Assembly: GCF_002288925.2 (NCBI RefSeq)
Contig: NW_022098066.1
Span: 82,508,158-82,572,157 of the forward strand
Direction: 5' to 3'
Length of the DNA stretch: 64,000 bases
Source of the DNA: Delphinapterus leucas
Taxonomy: Eukaryota > Chordata > Mammalia > Artiodactyla > Monodontidae
Positions 12,016-24,819 of this stretch are shown piece by piece. The notes under the pieces were generated by a model. The model searched no databases, was not told the origin of the DNA, and saw nothing but the letters and a program-made list of their open reading frames with translations. The position numbers and the translations under genes were made by a program. How positions within the stretch are numbered: the stretch's first letter is position 1; each line of letters starts with the position of its first letter.

Positions 12016-12147
12016 TGTTCCTTTTTTTTTTTTTTATTTTGGCTGCGCCACATGGCTTGTGGGATCTTAGTTCTCCGACCAGGGATTGATCCTGGGCCAC
12101 CGCGGTGAAAGCGTCAAGGCTTAACCACTGGACTGCCAGGGAATTCC
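12016..12147 (-). repeat. Short CHR-like SINE with perfect target-site duplication
   Basis: The minus-strand copy has a T-rich end at 12021-12035 and a head at 12125-12147 (inverse of GGGAATTCCCTGGCAGTCC). An exact 18-bp duplication, CAGAAAACTTGAATTCTG, flanks it at 11998-12015 and 12148-12165. This is an insertion by L1-type target-primed reverse transcription. Confidence 0.85.
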
Positions 12148-12809
12148 CAGAAAACTTGAATTCTGAATTTACCTTTTCCTACTACATATCCTTGGCCTGG
12201 TCCTTAACTTCTTTGAACCTTAGTTTCCTGAAATGGAGGCATGAATTCCCGCCCTGCCCTCCTCCCTATATGTAAACATGTTTAATGTGTTAGATGTTAA
12301 ATAAAGGTAAAGGATTATGACCATCCTGCATACCTGGAGACACATACTAGAGAGTGTGCACCTTCTCAGATTACTGTCTAAAGTAGCTGTTGCAGCTGCT
12401 GTTGCAGAATAAGTGGTTTTCTTATATTTAACAGAGTTGACTGTTTTCTTTTTATAGTTGGATACCTTGTTTAGTCAGCTGCTAAGTTTTTTCCCCCTTT
12501 GTTTTACGTATGTGAACTTTAAGAAATGTGTACAGTAAGGAAGGGGGAAATGTAAATAAAGAGAAAGAAATAAGGGTGAATTTGGCCAAACTATTTTTAA
12601 ACATTTCTGTGGAACTCACAGAGTCTCTTGTGTCCATGTCTGTACATACTGTGTGTGCTGACACCTCATTCTCTGCTTTCTGAGGTTCTTGAAGTCTTGC
12701 TTGTGCATTTCCTCTTCTTTGGGGGAGTAGAAGTAGGAAGAAAGTAGGGAGACTTCATTCACTAAACAGTTGTAACCAATAGTTGTGTTTTTGGTTAAAA
12801 AAATTTTTT

Positions 12810-13540
12810 TTAAACTTCACACCCATTTGGATGGCTATGATAAAACCAAAACAAAAACAGAAAATAACATATGTTGGCCAGGATGTGGAGAAAGTGGGAA
12901 CCCTGTGTATAGCTGGTTGAGAATGTAAAGTGGTGCTGCCACTGTGGAAAACAGTATGACAATTCTTCAAAAAATTGAACATAGAATTATTATATGATCC
13001 AGCAATTCAAATTCTAGGTATATACCCAAAATAAGTGAAAGCAGGAACTTGAACAGATATTTGTACACCCACATTCATAGCAGCATTATTCACTTAGCCA
13101 AAAGGTAGAAGCAAACTAAGTGTCCACTGACAGATAAATGGATAAACAAAATGTGGTATATACATACAGTGGAATATTATTAAGCCTTAAAAAGGAAGGA
13201 AATTCTGACACATGTTACAGCATGGATGAACTTTAAGGATGTTATACTAAGTGAAATAAACCAGTCACAAAAGGACAAATATTATATGATTCCACTTACA
13301 GGAAGTACCTAGAGCAATCAAATTCATAAAGACAGAGAGTAGAATGGTGGTTGCCAGGGGCTGTGGGGAGGTGGGGAATGGGGAGTTATTGTTTAATGGA
13401 TATAGACTCAGTTGGGGAAAAAGTTCTGCAGGTGGATGGTTGCACAATGTTAATGTACTTAATGCCACTGACCTGTATACTTAAAAATGGTAAACTTTAT
13501 ATTATGTATATTTTACCACTAAAATTTTTTAAAGCAACTT
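12810..13540 (+). repeat. L1 LINE, ORF2 3' end and 3' UTR
   Basis: The + strand carries remnants of the L1 ORF2 C-terminus (for example 'tatatgatccagcaattcaa' and 'ctaggtatatacccaaaata', the DPAIQ.LGIYPK region, and 'gtggaatattattaagcctt'), then a 3' UTR ending 'atattttaccactaaaattt'. Frames are broken by stops and indels. It is an old mammalian L1. Confidence 0.7.
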
Positions 13541-13999
13541 TCCCATAACTGTCATAGTTACTTTAAAATTTTGTGAAATCCTTAACAAATACAACTTTTG
13601 GCTTTGTTTTGTTTTTGCCTAACACAACTCTTCTCATTTTTAAGCGCTCTTAATTAGATGTCATAATACTTACCTGTTTGGAAGAGGACATTTTTTTCCT
13701 TTGAATACTTAAGACCTTTTCTTTCAATCACTAGGAAACAAATCTAAAACTAAATCCTGGAGCCTGATTTAATTTTAAACCACTTTCAACTATCTCCTTA
13801 ACTGTGTCTACATAATTTGTACTTCTGCATGGACTTATCAGAAAGCCACTTCTTCCTATTATGTACATCCAGGTTTACACACTGAAAAAAGGAGCGTAAT
13901 ATAGTTGAAAGACTAGGCATCGTAAGTCCCCGTCTCAAGTATTTACCTTGTTTACATTATCACCTTGGCCATTCATTTACTCATGTCTCTACACATGCA

Positions 14000-15140
14000 T
14001 TGGTTAATTCAAGCATCTCTTGACCACTGTATGCCAGCTACTGTGCTAGTTGCTGGTGGAGAAAGTTATCAACAAATAAATAAAAATGGTATAATAAGGG
14101 CTACTATAGAGGTATGTACAGATTGCTCTATAGTACTAAGGAGAACAGGAAAATGCACCAGAAGAGGCCTTGCCAAGCATGTGAAGTTTGAATTGATCTT
14201 AAAAAATAATAATAGAACAAGGAACGGGGTAAAACATTTCAGGCAGAAGAAATAGTATTTACAAGGGCATAGAAACAGGAAAAAGCACTGCGTGCTTGAC
14301 ACACTTCAAATCTTTCAGTATGACTGGAACACATGATATTGAAGACTTGTGGGGGTGGTTGGAAAGGTAAGCAGGGGACAGATCATGGAGAACTTTGGAT
14401 TTCGCCATTCATGCATTAATAAACATTAATTGAGCGCCTACTATATTCCACGTACTATGCTGGGAAGTTGAGGCTTCAAAGATGCATGAGACACAAGTGA
14501 TACAGAGTATGGTAGGAGTCAGTAATAGAGATCGTATGAAGTATAAGGGAACTCAAATGAGGCATCTCTAACCCAACTGAATAGAGGAGATGGAAGGAAA
14601 ATCGACAAAGGAGTCTTTGAGGAGATGACCCCTGAGCTTTGTCTTCAAAGGAGAGTAAGCATTGGTTAGTCAATGGTGGGGGGGGGAGGGTTAAAAGAAA
14701 GAAGCAAAAGCTTAGAGACAAGAAACCACATTGTATGTGTGGAGAATTGTTAAGTGGTTGTGTTGCTAAATTTAAGTTCTAGGCATAGAATGAGGCTGAA
14801 GGGTCTGCAGGGTGTAATCCTTTGTGCCATTTTAAAGAGTGTAGACTTTATCCTAAGGAGGATAGGAAGCCACTGGTGGGCTTTAAGCAGCAGGGAACAT
14901 GCTAGATCTTTCTGATGGGGTGGGGAAGATGGATTCAAGGAAGATAAGTCAGGAAGTCAGGAGAACAGATAGGCCAACCAAGAGATGATGAGGGCCTAAA
15001 TGAGGCCCATGGCAATAGGAGTGGAGGAGAGGGAGCTGATATGCGAAATATTTGGGAGGTCAACTATCCGTAGGACTTGGTGATTGATGGGATGGGAGGG
15101 TTGACAGAAAGGAATCAAGAAGACTGCCAGGATCCTGGCT
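14000..15140 (-). repeat. L2 LINE, long diverged copy
   Basis: Two overlapping starts of the antisense L2 tail are visible (about 14015-14060 and 14415-14460, 'aattgagcgcctactatatt'). The body blocks then follow: 'gaggagatgacccctgagct', 'gataggaagccactgg', 'gaggagagggagctgatatg'. At least two L2 copies or a rearranged one are likely. Confidence 0.55.
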
Positions 15141-15798
15141 AAGACAAGTCGCTTCTTCTGGGTCTCTGGTTCTTTAGGTATAAAACGTGTGGGCTGAACT
15201 GGGATTGACACTAACATCTCTCCCAGCTCTGAAGTTCCGTGATTCTGAGCAGCCTCTTTGGATACTCTCACCTTAACTAAGGTAGTCGCTTCCCTTCTCC
15301 CAGTCTCACAGCTCCTCTGATGCCTTCTCAGGAAGGCACGTGCCAGCAGAGCTGAGATGGCTTTAAAACTGCCAGTCAATGTTAGGAAACTCTAGTGCTG
15401 TTACCAGGTAGCTGGAGTTATAATTAGCCCAGTTGCTAGGGAAAAACTGAGATTCTGTGAGCATGGGCTGCCAGAAACAGCTTTTCCCAACTGGATGAAT
15501 TTATTTGTTTACGAGAACAAAGAAGATATGGAGGGAATGTTTTTAATGTGTTCTTGGAGAATTCAGCTTTTGCCCAGGGTATAGGGTATGTTAAAAGCAA
15601 AAAATAGGTTTGTTGCTTGGGCTACTCAACATCTCGTCTGCGGTAGGAGGAGTGGATCTGAAAATTCTGCTTTGATATATATTTGGATAGCTGGAAAATG
15701 ACTTACTTTCACTTGAAAGGAGATAAATAAGAACACAGAGTCAGTTTAGAGTTACAAAAGATCCTGGAGATAATCTGTATGCCCCCTTCACTTTTTAA

Positions 15799-16140
15799 AA
15801 AAAATAAATTTATTTATTTATTTACTTTATTTTTGGCTGCGTTGGGTCTTCGTTGCTGTGCGCGGGCTTTCTCTAGTTGCGGTGAGCAGGGGCTACTCTT
15901 TGTTGGAGTGCATGGGCTTCTCATTGCGGTGCTTCTCTTGTTGCAGAGCACGGGCTCTAGGCGCGTGGGCTTCAGTAGTTGTGGCATGCGGGCTCAGTAG
16001 TCATGGCTCGCGGGGTCAGTAGTTGCAGCACACGGGATTAGTTGCTCTGGGGCATGTGGGATCTTCCCAGACCAGGGCTTGAACCCGTGTCCCCTGCATT
16101 GGCAGGCAGATTCTTAACCACTGTGCCACCAGGGAAGTCC
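15799..16140 (-). repeat. Long-form CHR-type SINE (about 340 bp)
   Basis: The minus-strand element has a full long body: (A)n/TAAA tail at the left, 'ggctgcgttgggtcttcgtt' inner block, B box inverse GGGCTTGAACCC, and the head inverse ending AGGGAAGTCC at 16140. The flanking CTTCACTTTTTAA at about 15786-15798 recurs at about 16148-16160. Accumulated C-to-T changes make it older than the 200-bp copies. Confidence 0.85.
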
Positions 16141-16159
16141 TCCTCACTTCACTTTTTAA

Positions 16160-16380
16160 GAAAGCTTTTTATTTTAAAGGAACTTTAGATATACAGAATA
16201 GTTGCAAAAATAGAGAGTTCCTATATACCATTCACTCAGCTTTCCCTAATGAGTAAAACATTTATTTTAAAGACAGAGAGACGGAGACCCAGTGTGGTAA
16301 AGTAACTCGCCTAAGGTCACATTGCAAATTAATGGTCATGTTGAAACTAGAATCCAGGAGGCCTTCCTTCCTGTCCAGGC
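16160..16380 (-). repeat. L1 3' fragment plus MIR-like fragment
   Basis: 16160-16260 resembles an antisense L1 3' UTR ('gaactttagatatacagaat', 'agttcctatataccattcac'). 16265-16380 resembles an antisense MIR ('cctaaggtcacattgcaaat', 'gaaactagaatccaggag'). Confidence 0.5.
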
Positions 16381-18179
16381 ATTTGCAGTGACTTCCTGGG
16401 TCTTCAAAAAAAGTTCAAGGAATTTATATGCTTGTCAGAAGTTTAGACTTTCTTCTTTGTATTGATAATCCTGGGCTAAAATAGAGTATACACAGCAGAA
16501 GCTAGAGTACTTCACAGATAAATGATTCTGTACCCTGTGCCTGCTGCCAAATATTTAGTTCCTCAGCCTACATACCCCTTCCCTAGGAGTTTCATCATTA
16601 TATGTTTCCAAAAGCCATGGGGATCTTTTTTTTTGGGGGGGAGGCTGGGGGGGTTTCTTCCTCCTCTGGCCTTTGCCATCTCATCTAAGCAAGTTCAACT
16701 TCCCAGAGGAATGAGGCTGTCTTATACATGGAGAAGGTACAGAGCAGGGGGCTGGTGCAAACTGGAAAGGGGCCCACCCTATCATGTTAAGTAGCAGCTA
16801 ATCCACCCACACACCAAAAGACAGTGATCTGACTTGGTACATGCCGTTCTGTGGAGAGCTAAGTAATAGTCAGGTGGCTTTTTGCCAAGCAACTTTAGAA
16901 CAGACTTTGGGCCGCACTGGGCAGTTATCATCCCTGTTATTTGGAAACTTGGCTCAAAGAGGTTGGGAGTGAATGAAAGGCACCGACTGCCTTGTCATGC
17001 CAGCTTTTTACCTCCCAACCTCACATACGGCCCCACTGGCGTGTCGGGCAGGAAGCCACCTCTTTATACACACAGAGCCTTAGCCCACATGGAGGCTTGA
17101 GGAGGAAGCCCTCCTCTGAGGCCCCTGGGTGGACAGAGGCTGCCAGCATGAAGGCCATGACCTAGAGCTGCAAAAGGAGAGTCTGGGCCCTGGCTGAGGG
17201 CCAGAAGTAAGCAAGTCCTTCCAGGTCACTTTTCCTTGGTAGGTTTCAGAGCTTCTTTCTGAAGCCACAGAGGTGGCTGCCCCTCCTAGAAATACTCCAT
17301 CAGAGCCCCCCGCCCCCATCCAGATTCTCTCTAGTCAAGCGGAGCGTATGCGCAGTACAAACATAAACCTTGTCCTGCCCACCTAACACAACTCAGTTGA
17401 TGACATGGTGTGTTGTCGTCACTCTGCTGCAAAGTCAGGAGCTCCTGAGTCCAGAGCTGGATCCTAGGGTCTTCCTGGCACAGAAATCAGATGAAGGTAG
17501 TGGACCTCTGGGTCTCAGAGGAGAAGGTCCTTTAGAGGTGGGGAGCAGTCTCCACCTGAAGTCTTGTTCTTTCTCTCCGATCCCTTCCAGGCTTGTGGGA
17601 TTATGGAGGAGCCCAGGTTGCTGCCAAACCATTTGAAGCCTCAGAGAACTCAGAGTCAGGATGGTCGTAACTGGTCCCTGCCAGTCTCTACAAAGCTGGG
17701 GGTGAGAGCAGAGAGGTCCCTTCGGCTGTGGAGAGCTTCGTTGTGTCGGGCCACATCAGGGGGCTTGCCTGAATTGCTACAGGTGGAGGGTGGTGATGTC
17801 AGTTAGAACCAGAGCTCTGCCTCAGGCTTTCTCTACCCTCCTTTGGCCCTCAGTGCTAGCTTCCTAATTTCTCTCTCCCCTCTTTCATCTCCTGTTCTCC
17901 CTACTTCTTCGAGGTGTCAAAGTATGTCACCAGGGCCTAAGGGTCTTGATATAAGATGGAGGGCAATTAATGGTCATGAGGAAAATAGCCTGAGGACTCC
18001 TTCTCTATCTATTTCTAGGCTACTTATCTCCAGGAGCGGTTTCTAGGCCCAGGTCTTGTCCCACCTTTTAGTATCAGTATTCTGTCCTTCTTTGTCTCGT
18101 ATCCTCTCTCCTCTATTCCCAAATTTGTGCATACACATGGAAAATATATGCTAAATGCTTCACATTTAGACCCTATGGA

Positions 18180-18300
18180 GGAGGGGATCCATTTAGTGTT
18201 TACTACGTGCCAGGCACTATGCTATGCATTTTATATATATTTAATCCCAACCACGTAATAACCCTATGAAGTTGGTTGTCCCCATTTTTCACAGGACCAG
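18180..18300 (-). repeat. MIR/L2-like fragment
   Basis: 'ttactacgtgccaggcacta' followed by 'ttaatcccaaccacgtaata' and 'ccctatgaagttggt' is the common antisense tail-plus-core arrangement of MIR/L2 fossils. Confidence 0.5.
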
Positions 18301-18929
18301 ATTTGCCATTAATAGCCTCAGGGTGTATACCTGGTATCCTAGCAGCTACATGGCCTAATTCTTCAGTTAATAAGCAAGGCCTTGGCGCATTCTTTAGAAA
18401 CTAAAGTTAGTCACTGTTCAAATGCAAATGATGTTAAGGTCAGACTAAAAAGAAAAGAAGGAGCTCTAGTAAAATGATATCCATTTTCATGGTGGTTTTT
18501 ACCAAGATTGTGGCAGGAAGAGGTGGCATTGTCTCATTGATGTATCTGCCCTAAAAGGTGGCATTGACCTTATTTTTACTTGTGAAACAGGTACAATTGC
18601 CATGTGGAATGTAATAGAAACCAGGCTGTCCTTATCCCCGTACATTGCCCTGTCAGACTACTGCTGTCTGGTGTAGAACTCCAGAAATTCAGAGGAAATT
18701 GAGGAATATTCAAACTCAAAAATTAGAACTTAAAAATTAGAAAATGAGGCAAATGAGAAAAGGGCAATGGAATTGGGATTTTTAATTTGGGGAAGAACAA
18801 ACTCAGAGGTGACCTAATAGAAAATTTTAGAAGTCTCAATATGTGACAGACAGTGACTAGCTATACTCTGTCCCTGCAAGAATAAAAATAGGTTGATCCT
18901 AGTTGAAATCTAAGAATTAGGCCTCGTTC

Positions 18930-19275
18930 ATTTAAAAATATTTATTGAATATTCAGTAACACCTACTATGTTATATTCGTAGTACCTACTATATTCATTC
19001 ACCTATATTGATAGTACCTACTATGTTCCAGGTGCTATTGGAGGTGGTTATAATAATAATATAAATGAGCAAAACAGATGAGCATTCCTACCCTCATGAA
19101 ATTTATATTCTATTATGAGGGGGCAGACAATAAATATTAAATAACATATGTAGAATGTTGGCAAATGGTAAGTCCTAATGGGGAAAAAAATAGTAGAGTA
19201 GGGTAAGGGGGTCAAAAAGTATAAGAATGGAGGGCAGGTTGCAGCATTCAAGAGTGGTCAGGAGAGGCTACATTT
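18930..19275 (-). repeat. L2 LINE 3' end, antisense
   Basis: Contains 'acctactatgttccaggtgc', 'atgagcaaaacagatgagca' and 'gggggcagacaataaatatt', the same order as the L2 copy at 1795. The phrase 'agtacctactat' occurs three times within 90 bp, a small local tandem duplication. Confidence 0.55.
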
Positions 19276-19289
19276 AGAAAGTGGTTTTT

Positions 19290-19805
19290 AAAACACATTA
19301 TCTCACAGTTTACATGAGTCAGCAGTCCAGGCACAGCTTAGCTGAGTTCTCTGCTTAGGGTTTTACTAGGCTACAACCAAAGTAATGGCCAGGCTGAATT
19401 CTTATCTGGAGGCTTGACTGGGGATGAATCTGCTTCTGAGCTCACTTGAGTTGTTGGCAGAATTTATTTCCTTGTAGGACTCAGGGCCCAGACTTCTTGC
19501 TGAATGTTGGCTAGAGACTGCCCGTAGTTCTTTGAAGCCACCTACTGTTCCTTGCTATGTGGAATTTCCCCACACATTCACATCATCAAGGCAGCAAGGA
19601 GAAGCTCTAGAGCAAGTCAGCTAGTAAGATATTCTTAACACTTAACGTAGTCACAGGAGTGACAGTACGTCGCCTTTGCCATATACTATTGGTTGGAAGC
19701 AAGTTACACATCCTGCTGTACTCAAGGTGGGGATTACACAAAGACATGAACACTGGAAGGCAGGGGTCATGGGGAGCCCTGTTAGAGACTGTCCACCACA
19801 TGATT
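19290..19805 (+). repeat. Retroviral-type LTR fossil (MaLR-like)
   Basis: It shares several blocks in the same order with 42066-42673. Both contain 'attggttagaagcaagttac' or a near copy, a 'cactcaagg...ggattac(a)' block, 'acactggaaggcaggggtca' or equivalent, and a TCTCACAGTTT-like head. This supports one dispersed LTR family. The exact family name is uncertain. Confidence 0.5.
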
Positions 19806-20054
19806 TTCCTGTATCTTTTTGTAACTTTATTATACAGATATGAGATGGGAAGGGAAGTCAATAAACATGAGAATGACCAGTGGATGGAGGAAGATTTATT
19901 CATGGGTTTACCGTCACAGCATTTATAGCCCCCATAAGGCTGACCTGAGGCAATGAAGCCAGCCCAGACTGGTGGTCTCTATGCTGAGCTCCTTACTCAC
20001 CCTTTGTACTTGGCTGTTTGTGTTGCCATTTCTGTTTTCCTCTCTCCTTTTTTT

Positions 20055-20635
20055 TTTGTTTGAATTAACTGTATTAAGTGTACAGTTTGATGAATTTTAA
20101 CAAATATATATATATCTACCTATGAAATAGCCACCCCACAACTGAGATATAAAACACTTCCATCACCCCAAAAAGTTGCTGTGTGTCCCACTGGTGCCAG
20201 TCCTTTTACATCTCTGACTGCTGGAAACCATTGATCTGCTTTCAGTCTATAGTTTAGTTCTGCCTATTCTAGAATTTCATATAAATGGAATCAGGGAGTA
20301 TAGATTCTGGTGTTAGGCTTCTTTCACTTAGCACAGTGATTTTGAGGTCATCTATGTTGTTTGTATCAGTAGTTTACTCTTTTTTATTGCTGAGTAGTAT
20401 TCCATTGTATGAATATAATGCAATTTGTTTATCCATTCACCTGTTGATGAACACATGGATTGTGTCCTGTGATTGGCTATTACGACTAAAGGTGCTGTGC
20501 ATATTCATGTACAAGTCTTCGTTGTATTTCTCTTGGATAAATACCCAGTAGTAGAATTGTTAGATCATATAATAATCATGTATTTCAATTTATAAGATAC
20601 TACCAAACTGTTTTCCAGAGTGGCTATGCAATAGA
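20055..20635 (-). repeat. L1 LINE 3' end, antisense
   Basis: Antisense L1 text is clear: 'ttaagtgtacagtttgatga', 'gagtagtattccattgtatg' and 'ttctcttggataaataccca', up to 'ctgttttccagagtggc'. The ORF2 C-terminal remnant is interrupted by stops. The right boundary abuts the L2 copy at 20640. Confidence 0.7.
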
Positions 20636-21377
20636 AAATAGTTTTTAAGCAACGACCTAAAGGAGATGAAGAAGTTAGCCAAACAGATAACTGGGAGGAG
20701 ACCATTCCAGGTAGAGAAAGAGCAGGAGAGCCATGGAGGCTGAAACAGCATGAGAATGGGCGAGGACGTTGGGAGATGAGGTCCCAGAGGTAATGGAGAT
20801 TGTACACATCAGATAGGCCCTAGTAGATAATTATAAAGACTTCAGCTTTTACTCTGAGTGACAAGATGACACTCAGCCAGTGACAGTCCTATCTGACTTT
20901 TGAAAGATCGTTGTAGTTACAGTACTGAGAATAGCCCATAGGAAGGCAAGGGTAGAAGCCAGAAGGGCTATTAGGAAGTCATTGTAGTTGTCCACATAAG
21001 AGATGGTGATCAGGCTAAGGTAATAGCAGTTAATGTGGAGAGAAGTGGTGAAGGTAACACCAACAAGATTGCTGATGGATTGGATATGGAATGTGAGAGA
21101 AAGAAAGGAATCAATGATGACATCAGGGGTTTTGGCCTAAGCAACTGGAAGGATGGAGTTGCCATAATTGAGATAGGGAAGATAGAGCAGGTTTGAGGGT
21201 AGAGAGTAGGAGTTCCGTTTTGGACATTTATGTTTGAGATATTTGTTGGACATTTCCAGTGGCAATATCATGTAAGTAGTTGAGTGTATAAATCTGAAAT
21301 TTTGGACAAAATGTTGGGCTGGAGATATAAATTTGGGAGTCATCAGCATATAGATGGTATTTAAAGTCATGAGACTG

Positions 21378-21920
21378 GACTTCCCTGGTGGCGCAGTAGT
21401 TAAGAATCCGCCTGCCAAATAGAGACACAGATGTAGAGAACAAACGTATGGACACCAAGGGGGGAAGCGGCGGGGCAGGTGGTGGTGGGATGAATTGGGA
21501 GATTGGGATTGACATGTATACACTGATATGTATAAAATGGATGACTAATAAGAACCTGCTGTATAAAAAAATAGATAAAATTCAAAAAGTAAATTAAAAC
21601 AACAACAAAAAAGAAGACTCCGCTTGCCAATGCAGGGGACACGGGTTCGAGCCCTGGTCTGGGAAGATCCCACATGCTGTGAAGCAACTAAGCCAGTGCA
21701 CCACAAATACTGAGCCTGCGCTCTAGAGCCTGCAAGCCACAACTACTGAGTCCGTGCTCCACAACTACTGAAGCCCAGGCATGTAGAGCCCATGCTCTGC
21801 TACAAGAGAAGCCACCACAATGAGAAGCCTGCACACCACAATGAAGGGTAGTCTCTGCTCGCTGCAACTAGAGAAAGCCCATGCACAGCAACGAAGACCC
21901 AATGCAGCCAAAAAAAAAAG
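21378..21920 (+). repeat. CHR-type SINE, interrupted by an L1 insertion
   Basis: The head GGACTTCCCTGGTGGCGCAG begins at about 21378. The element is broken at about 21418 and resumes at about 21612 (CCGCTTGCCAATGCAGGGG), running through the long body to an A tail at about 21909-21919. The flanking duplication is CATGAGACTG at 21368-21377 and again just after the tail at about 21922-21931. Confidence 0.8.
21419..21611 (+). repeat. Truncated L1 3' end inserted in the SINE
   Basis: The text from 'agagacacagatgtagagaa' to 'agaacctgctgtataaaaaa' and an A-rich tail is a 5'-truncated cetartiodactyl L1 3' end. The SINE segment AGAATCCGCCTGCCAA just before it (21403-21418) is repeated with changes just after it (AGAAGACTCCGCTTGCCAA). 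This is the expected duplicated target. Confidence 0.75.
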
Positions 21921-22689
21921 CCATGAGACTGTACAGATCGCCAAGGGAGTTAGTCCTACCAAGGTGGAAGATAAAAGGACCAAAGACTAAGCCCTGGGTC
22001 ACTGTAACGTTAATAGTTTGGGGAAAGGAGGAAGAACCAGCAGAGGAGATGGAGAAAATGTAACCAGTGAAGTGGGAAGAAAGCCAAGAGAATCTGGATT
22101 CTGGAAGCCAAGTAAAGAAAACATACAATGGAAGAGAGAGATCAACCTTTTGAAATGCTGCTGATTGCTCAAGTATATGATGACTAAGAATTGACCTTTG
22201 GATTTGACAACATGAATGTTATTAGTGATCTTGATTAGAGTAGTTTTGGTAGTGGTAGAGGCAAAAGTCTGATTGTAGTAGGTTTAACAAAAAATGGGAG
22301 GAGAGGAATTGGACTGATTACGTTGACTTTTGTTGCAAAGGAGAGCAAAGAAATGGAACAGTAACTGGTAAAGGTAAGGAGTCCATAGAAGATTTTTTAA
22401 AAGGTAGATGAATAATAGTATGCTTGTGTACCAGTAGAATTTTCCAGTAGAAAGTGAAATATTGATTAAGGAGACTTTCTGGTTGCTACTTTTGAGAAGT
22501 AGAGAGAATGGGACCTAATGCCTAAGTGGAAGGTTTGGCTTTAGATGGGAGCATTGATAGTTATCTGTGGTCACACACGGAAAGACAGTTTGTGAGCACA
22601 GATGCTAGTAGGTGATGGATAGATATGGTGATAGGAGACTGTAGGGGTTTTCTTCTAGTTACTTCAGCAAGCTTTATTCTCTCACTATG

Positions 22690-23120
22690 TATTTTCAAAT
22701 ATATTCCTAGAGTGAGTCAGTCTCCCTCATGTGTGCTAATTCCTGCTGACACATCCTTGTTCACTCCTGGAACACCTGTATCCTTTATCTCTGCTTATTC
22801 CAAACCCTACTCAGGTGTCAAAGTCCAACTTAGATTCCACCTGCTCAGGTGGGCCTTTCATCATAATCAATCCCTGAAACCATCTTTTACTCTCTGGGCT
22901 CTTCCAGCAGTTATAGTTCAGATATATGATTTGGCACGTGTTTAATCCCTGGCTGGCAATTATCTTTCCAATGTATACCTTGCTTATTTCTTCTTCTAGA
23001 TTATAAGTACTTTGTGGGTTGGATTGATCTCAAACTTACTCTATTGCCTTCAACATTCTCTTCAACATTGTTGAGCCCATAATAGAAACTCAGAAAGTTG
23101 GTGTTGATTGATTGCAAACA
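22690..23120 (+). repeat. L2 LINE 3' end
   Basis: Typical sense-strand L2 tail: C/T-rich region, 'gtgtcaaagtccaacttaga', 'cttctagattataagtactt', and a 'cccataatagaaactcagaa' block before the end. Confidence 0.5.
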
Positions 23121-23813
23121 CCCTGGAAGTTGCAGGTGAGGCTCATCTGTACATGTGAAACAGGAGGCCACCTTTCCATCCTTTGATGTCTCCTCCACCT
23201 GAGAGCCCACAGGCTGGCTTTGGAGCACCCCAGGTGAACCTCCAACTCTTCCTGGAACTAAGAAGTCTCTCCAAGAGAAGGGTTAGCAGAAGTAGGAAGC
23301 AAACAACTTGAGAAAAGAAACAGCATAGGAAGAGGAAATTCTTGACAGTGAGAATGGTTTAAGAGAGGGCTGTGTTTTCATTTTTAACAACACCCATTCA
23401 TTGGGTAAATAATCATCTTCCATGTGTGGGCACTTCTGTTATGGGCACTGTGCCAGCAATAGGGATGCAAGGGTAAGGAGATAGAGGGGGTCCCTGCCCT
23501 CCTGACAGTTGCAGTTTAGTGTCTGAACATAGTTTGAGCAGTACTGTGACCTGACTTCTTCAGTGTGGTGCCTATCACCCCCTAGATAATTTTGCTTCAC
23601 TTATAATTAGCTAGAGTCACTTCTGTATTTTGTTGGTTGATGAATACCATAACCCCGTAAAACTCTTACAGGTGCTCTTAGACCATGGGATTAATTGTGA
23701 TGCAGGTCAGGACATGTCTTCATGTAGTGTACTTAAAACTAGTACATCTTTTTTCTAACATTTTGTAGAACAGCACTGTCCAGCAGAAATTTAATGTAAG
23801 CCACAGATGTAAT

Positions 23814-23928
23814 CTATCTATCTACCTACACCGGGTCTTAGTTGAGGCACGTGGGATCTTAGCTGTGGCATGCGGGGTCTGGTTCCCTGGAGCAAGGAGT
23901 CTTAATCGCTGGACCACCAGGGAAGTCC
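23814..23928 (-). repeat. Short CHR-like SINE with target-site duplication
   Basis: A minus-strand copy with CTAT-rich tail at 23814-23829 and head inverse ending ACCACCAGGGAAGTCC at 23928. It is flanked by perfect 13-bp duplications, CCACAGATGTAAT, at 23801-23813 and 23929-23941. Confidence 0.8.
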
Positions 23929-24516
23929 CCACAGATGTAATTTAAAATTTTCTAGTGGCCACATTAAAAGAAAAGTAAATTAATGTTAATGACATATTTA
24001 AAATATCATTTCAACATGAAATCAGCATTAAAAATATCATTAGGATTTTATGTTCTTTTGTTGTGGCTAGTCTTTTCAATCCAGTGTGTATTAAGTCTTT
24101 AAAATCCTTACAGCACATCTCATTTTGGACTAGTCATAGCTTAAGGGTTCAGTAGCTTCGTGTGGCTCGTGGCTGCCATCCTGAATGATACAACTTAGAG
24201 TCTACAGTCTAAGTGCTGCCCCTGGTCTCAAGCACAGGTATTATTTCAGAGGAGTTGCCTGATCATAGGACCTGGCTTCAGGTCACAGATAGGCTTCCAA
24301 GGGAGGAGTGACTGCCAGGTGTTGGAACTTAGATTCCATTTTGTAGTGAAAGTTTCAATGCAAGAAAAGCTGTCCTGGACTTTGCAGAATACCAATGAGT
24401 GGCTTTATTCTTTTTGGAGAGTAGATCAAAGCAAGTGCCGATCCAGAATGGAGAGCTGAATTTGGGGATAAATGTCAGATCATGTTAGATGCCACAGATA
24501 ATTTTAAAATGTTTAG

Positions 24517-24819
24517 GGCTTCCCTGGTGGTGCAGTGGTTGAGAATCTGCCTGCTAATGCAGGGGACACGGGTTCGAGCCCTGGTCTGGGAGGATCCCAC
24601 ATGCCGTGGAGCAACTAGGCCCGTGAGCCACAACTACTGAGCCTGCGCATCTGAAGCCTGTGCTCCGCAACAAGAGAGGCCGCGATAGTGAGAGGCCCGC
24701 GCACCGCGATGAAGAGTGGCCCCCGCTTGCCACAGCTAGAGAAAGCCCTCACACAGAAACAAAGACCCAACACAGCAAAAATAAATAAATAAAATAATAA
24801 TTACATCTGCAAACATCCT
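24517..24819 (+). repeat. Long-form CHR-type SINE
   Basis: The copy is complete: head GGCTTCCCTGGTGGTGCAGT, B box GGTTCGAGCCC, long body with AGAGAAAGCCCTC, and a TAAA-rich tail. Flanks TTTAAAATGTTTAG (24503-24516) and TTTAAAAAAAATGTTTAG (24820-24837) are the target duplication, slightly expanded in the A run. Confidence 0.85.

Larger units (their letters stand above)
20640..22640 (-). repeat. L2 LINE with reverse-transcriptase remnant, split by a nested SINE
   Basis: This is the longest L2 copy in the window. On the minus strand, 21339-21350 encodes YADD, the catalytic box of reverse transcriptase, followed by QIYIS-like residues. A KTELL-like segment lies nearby (about 21205-21235), as in L2/CR1 polymerases. 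Stops and indels make it dead. It is interrupted at 21378-21920 by a SINE (itself split by an L1) and resumes at 21923 with 'gccctgggtcactgtaacgt' and 'ttggatttgacaacatgaat'. Confidence 0.7.
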
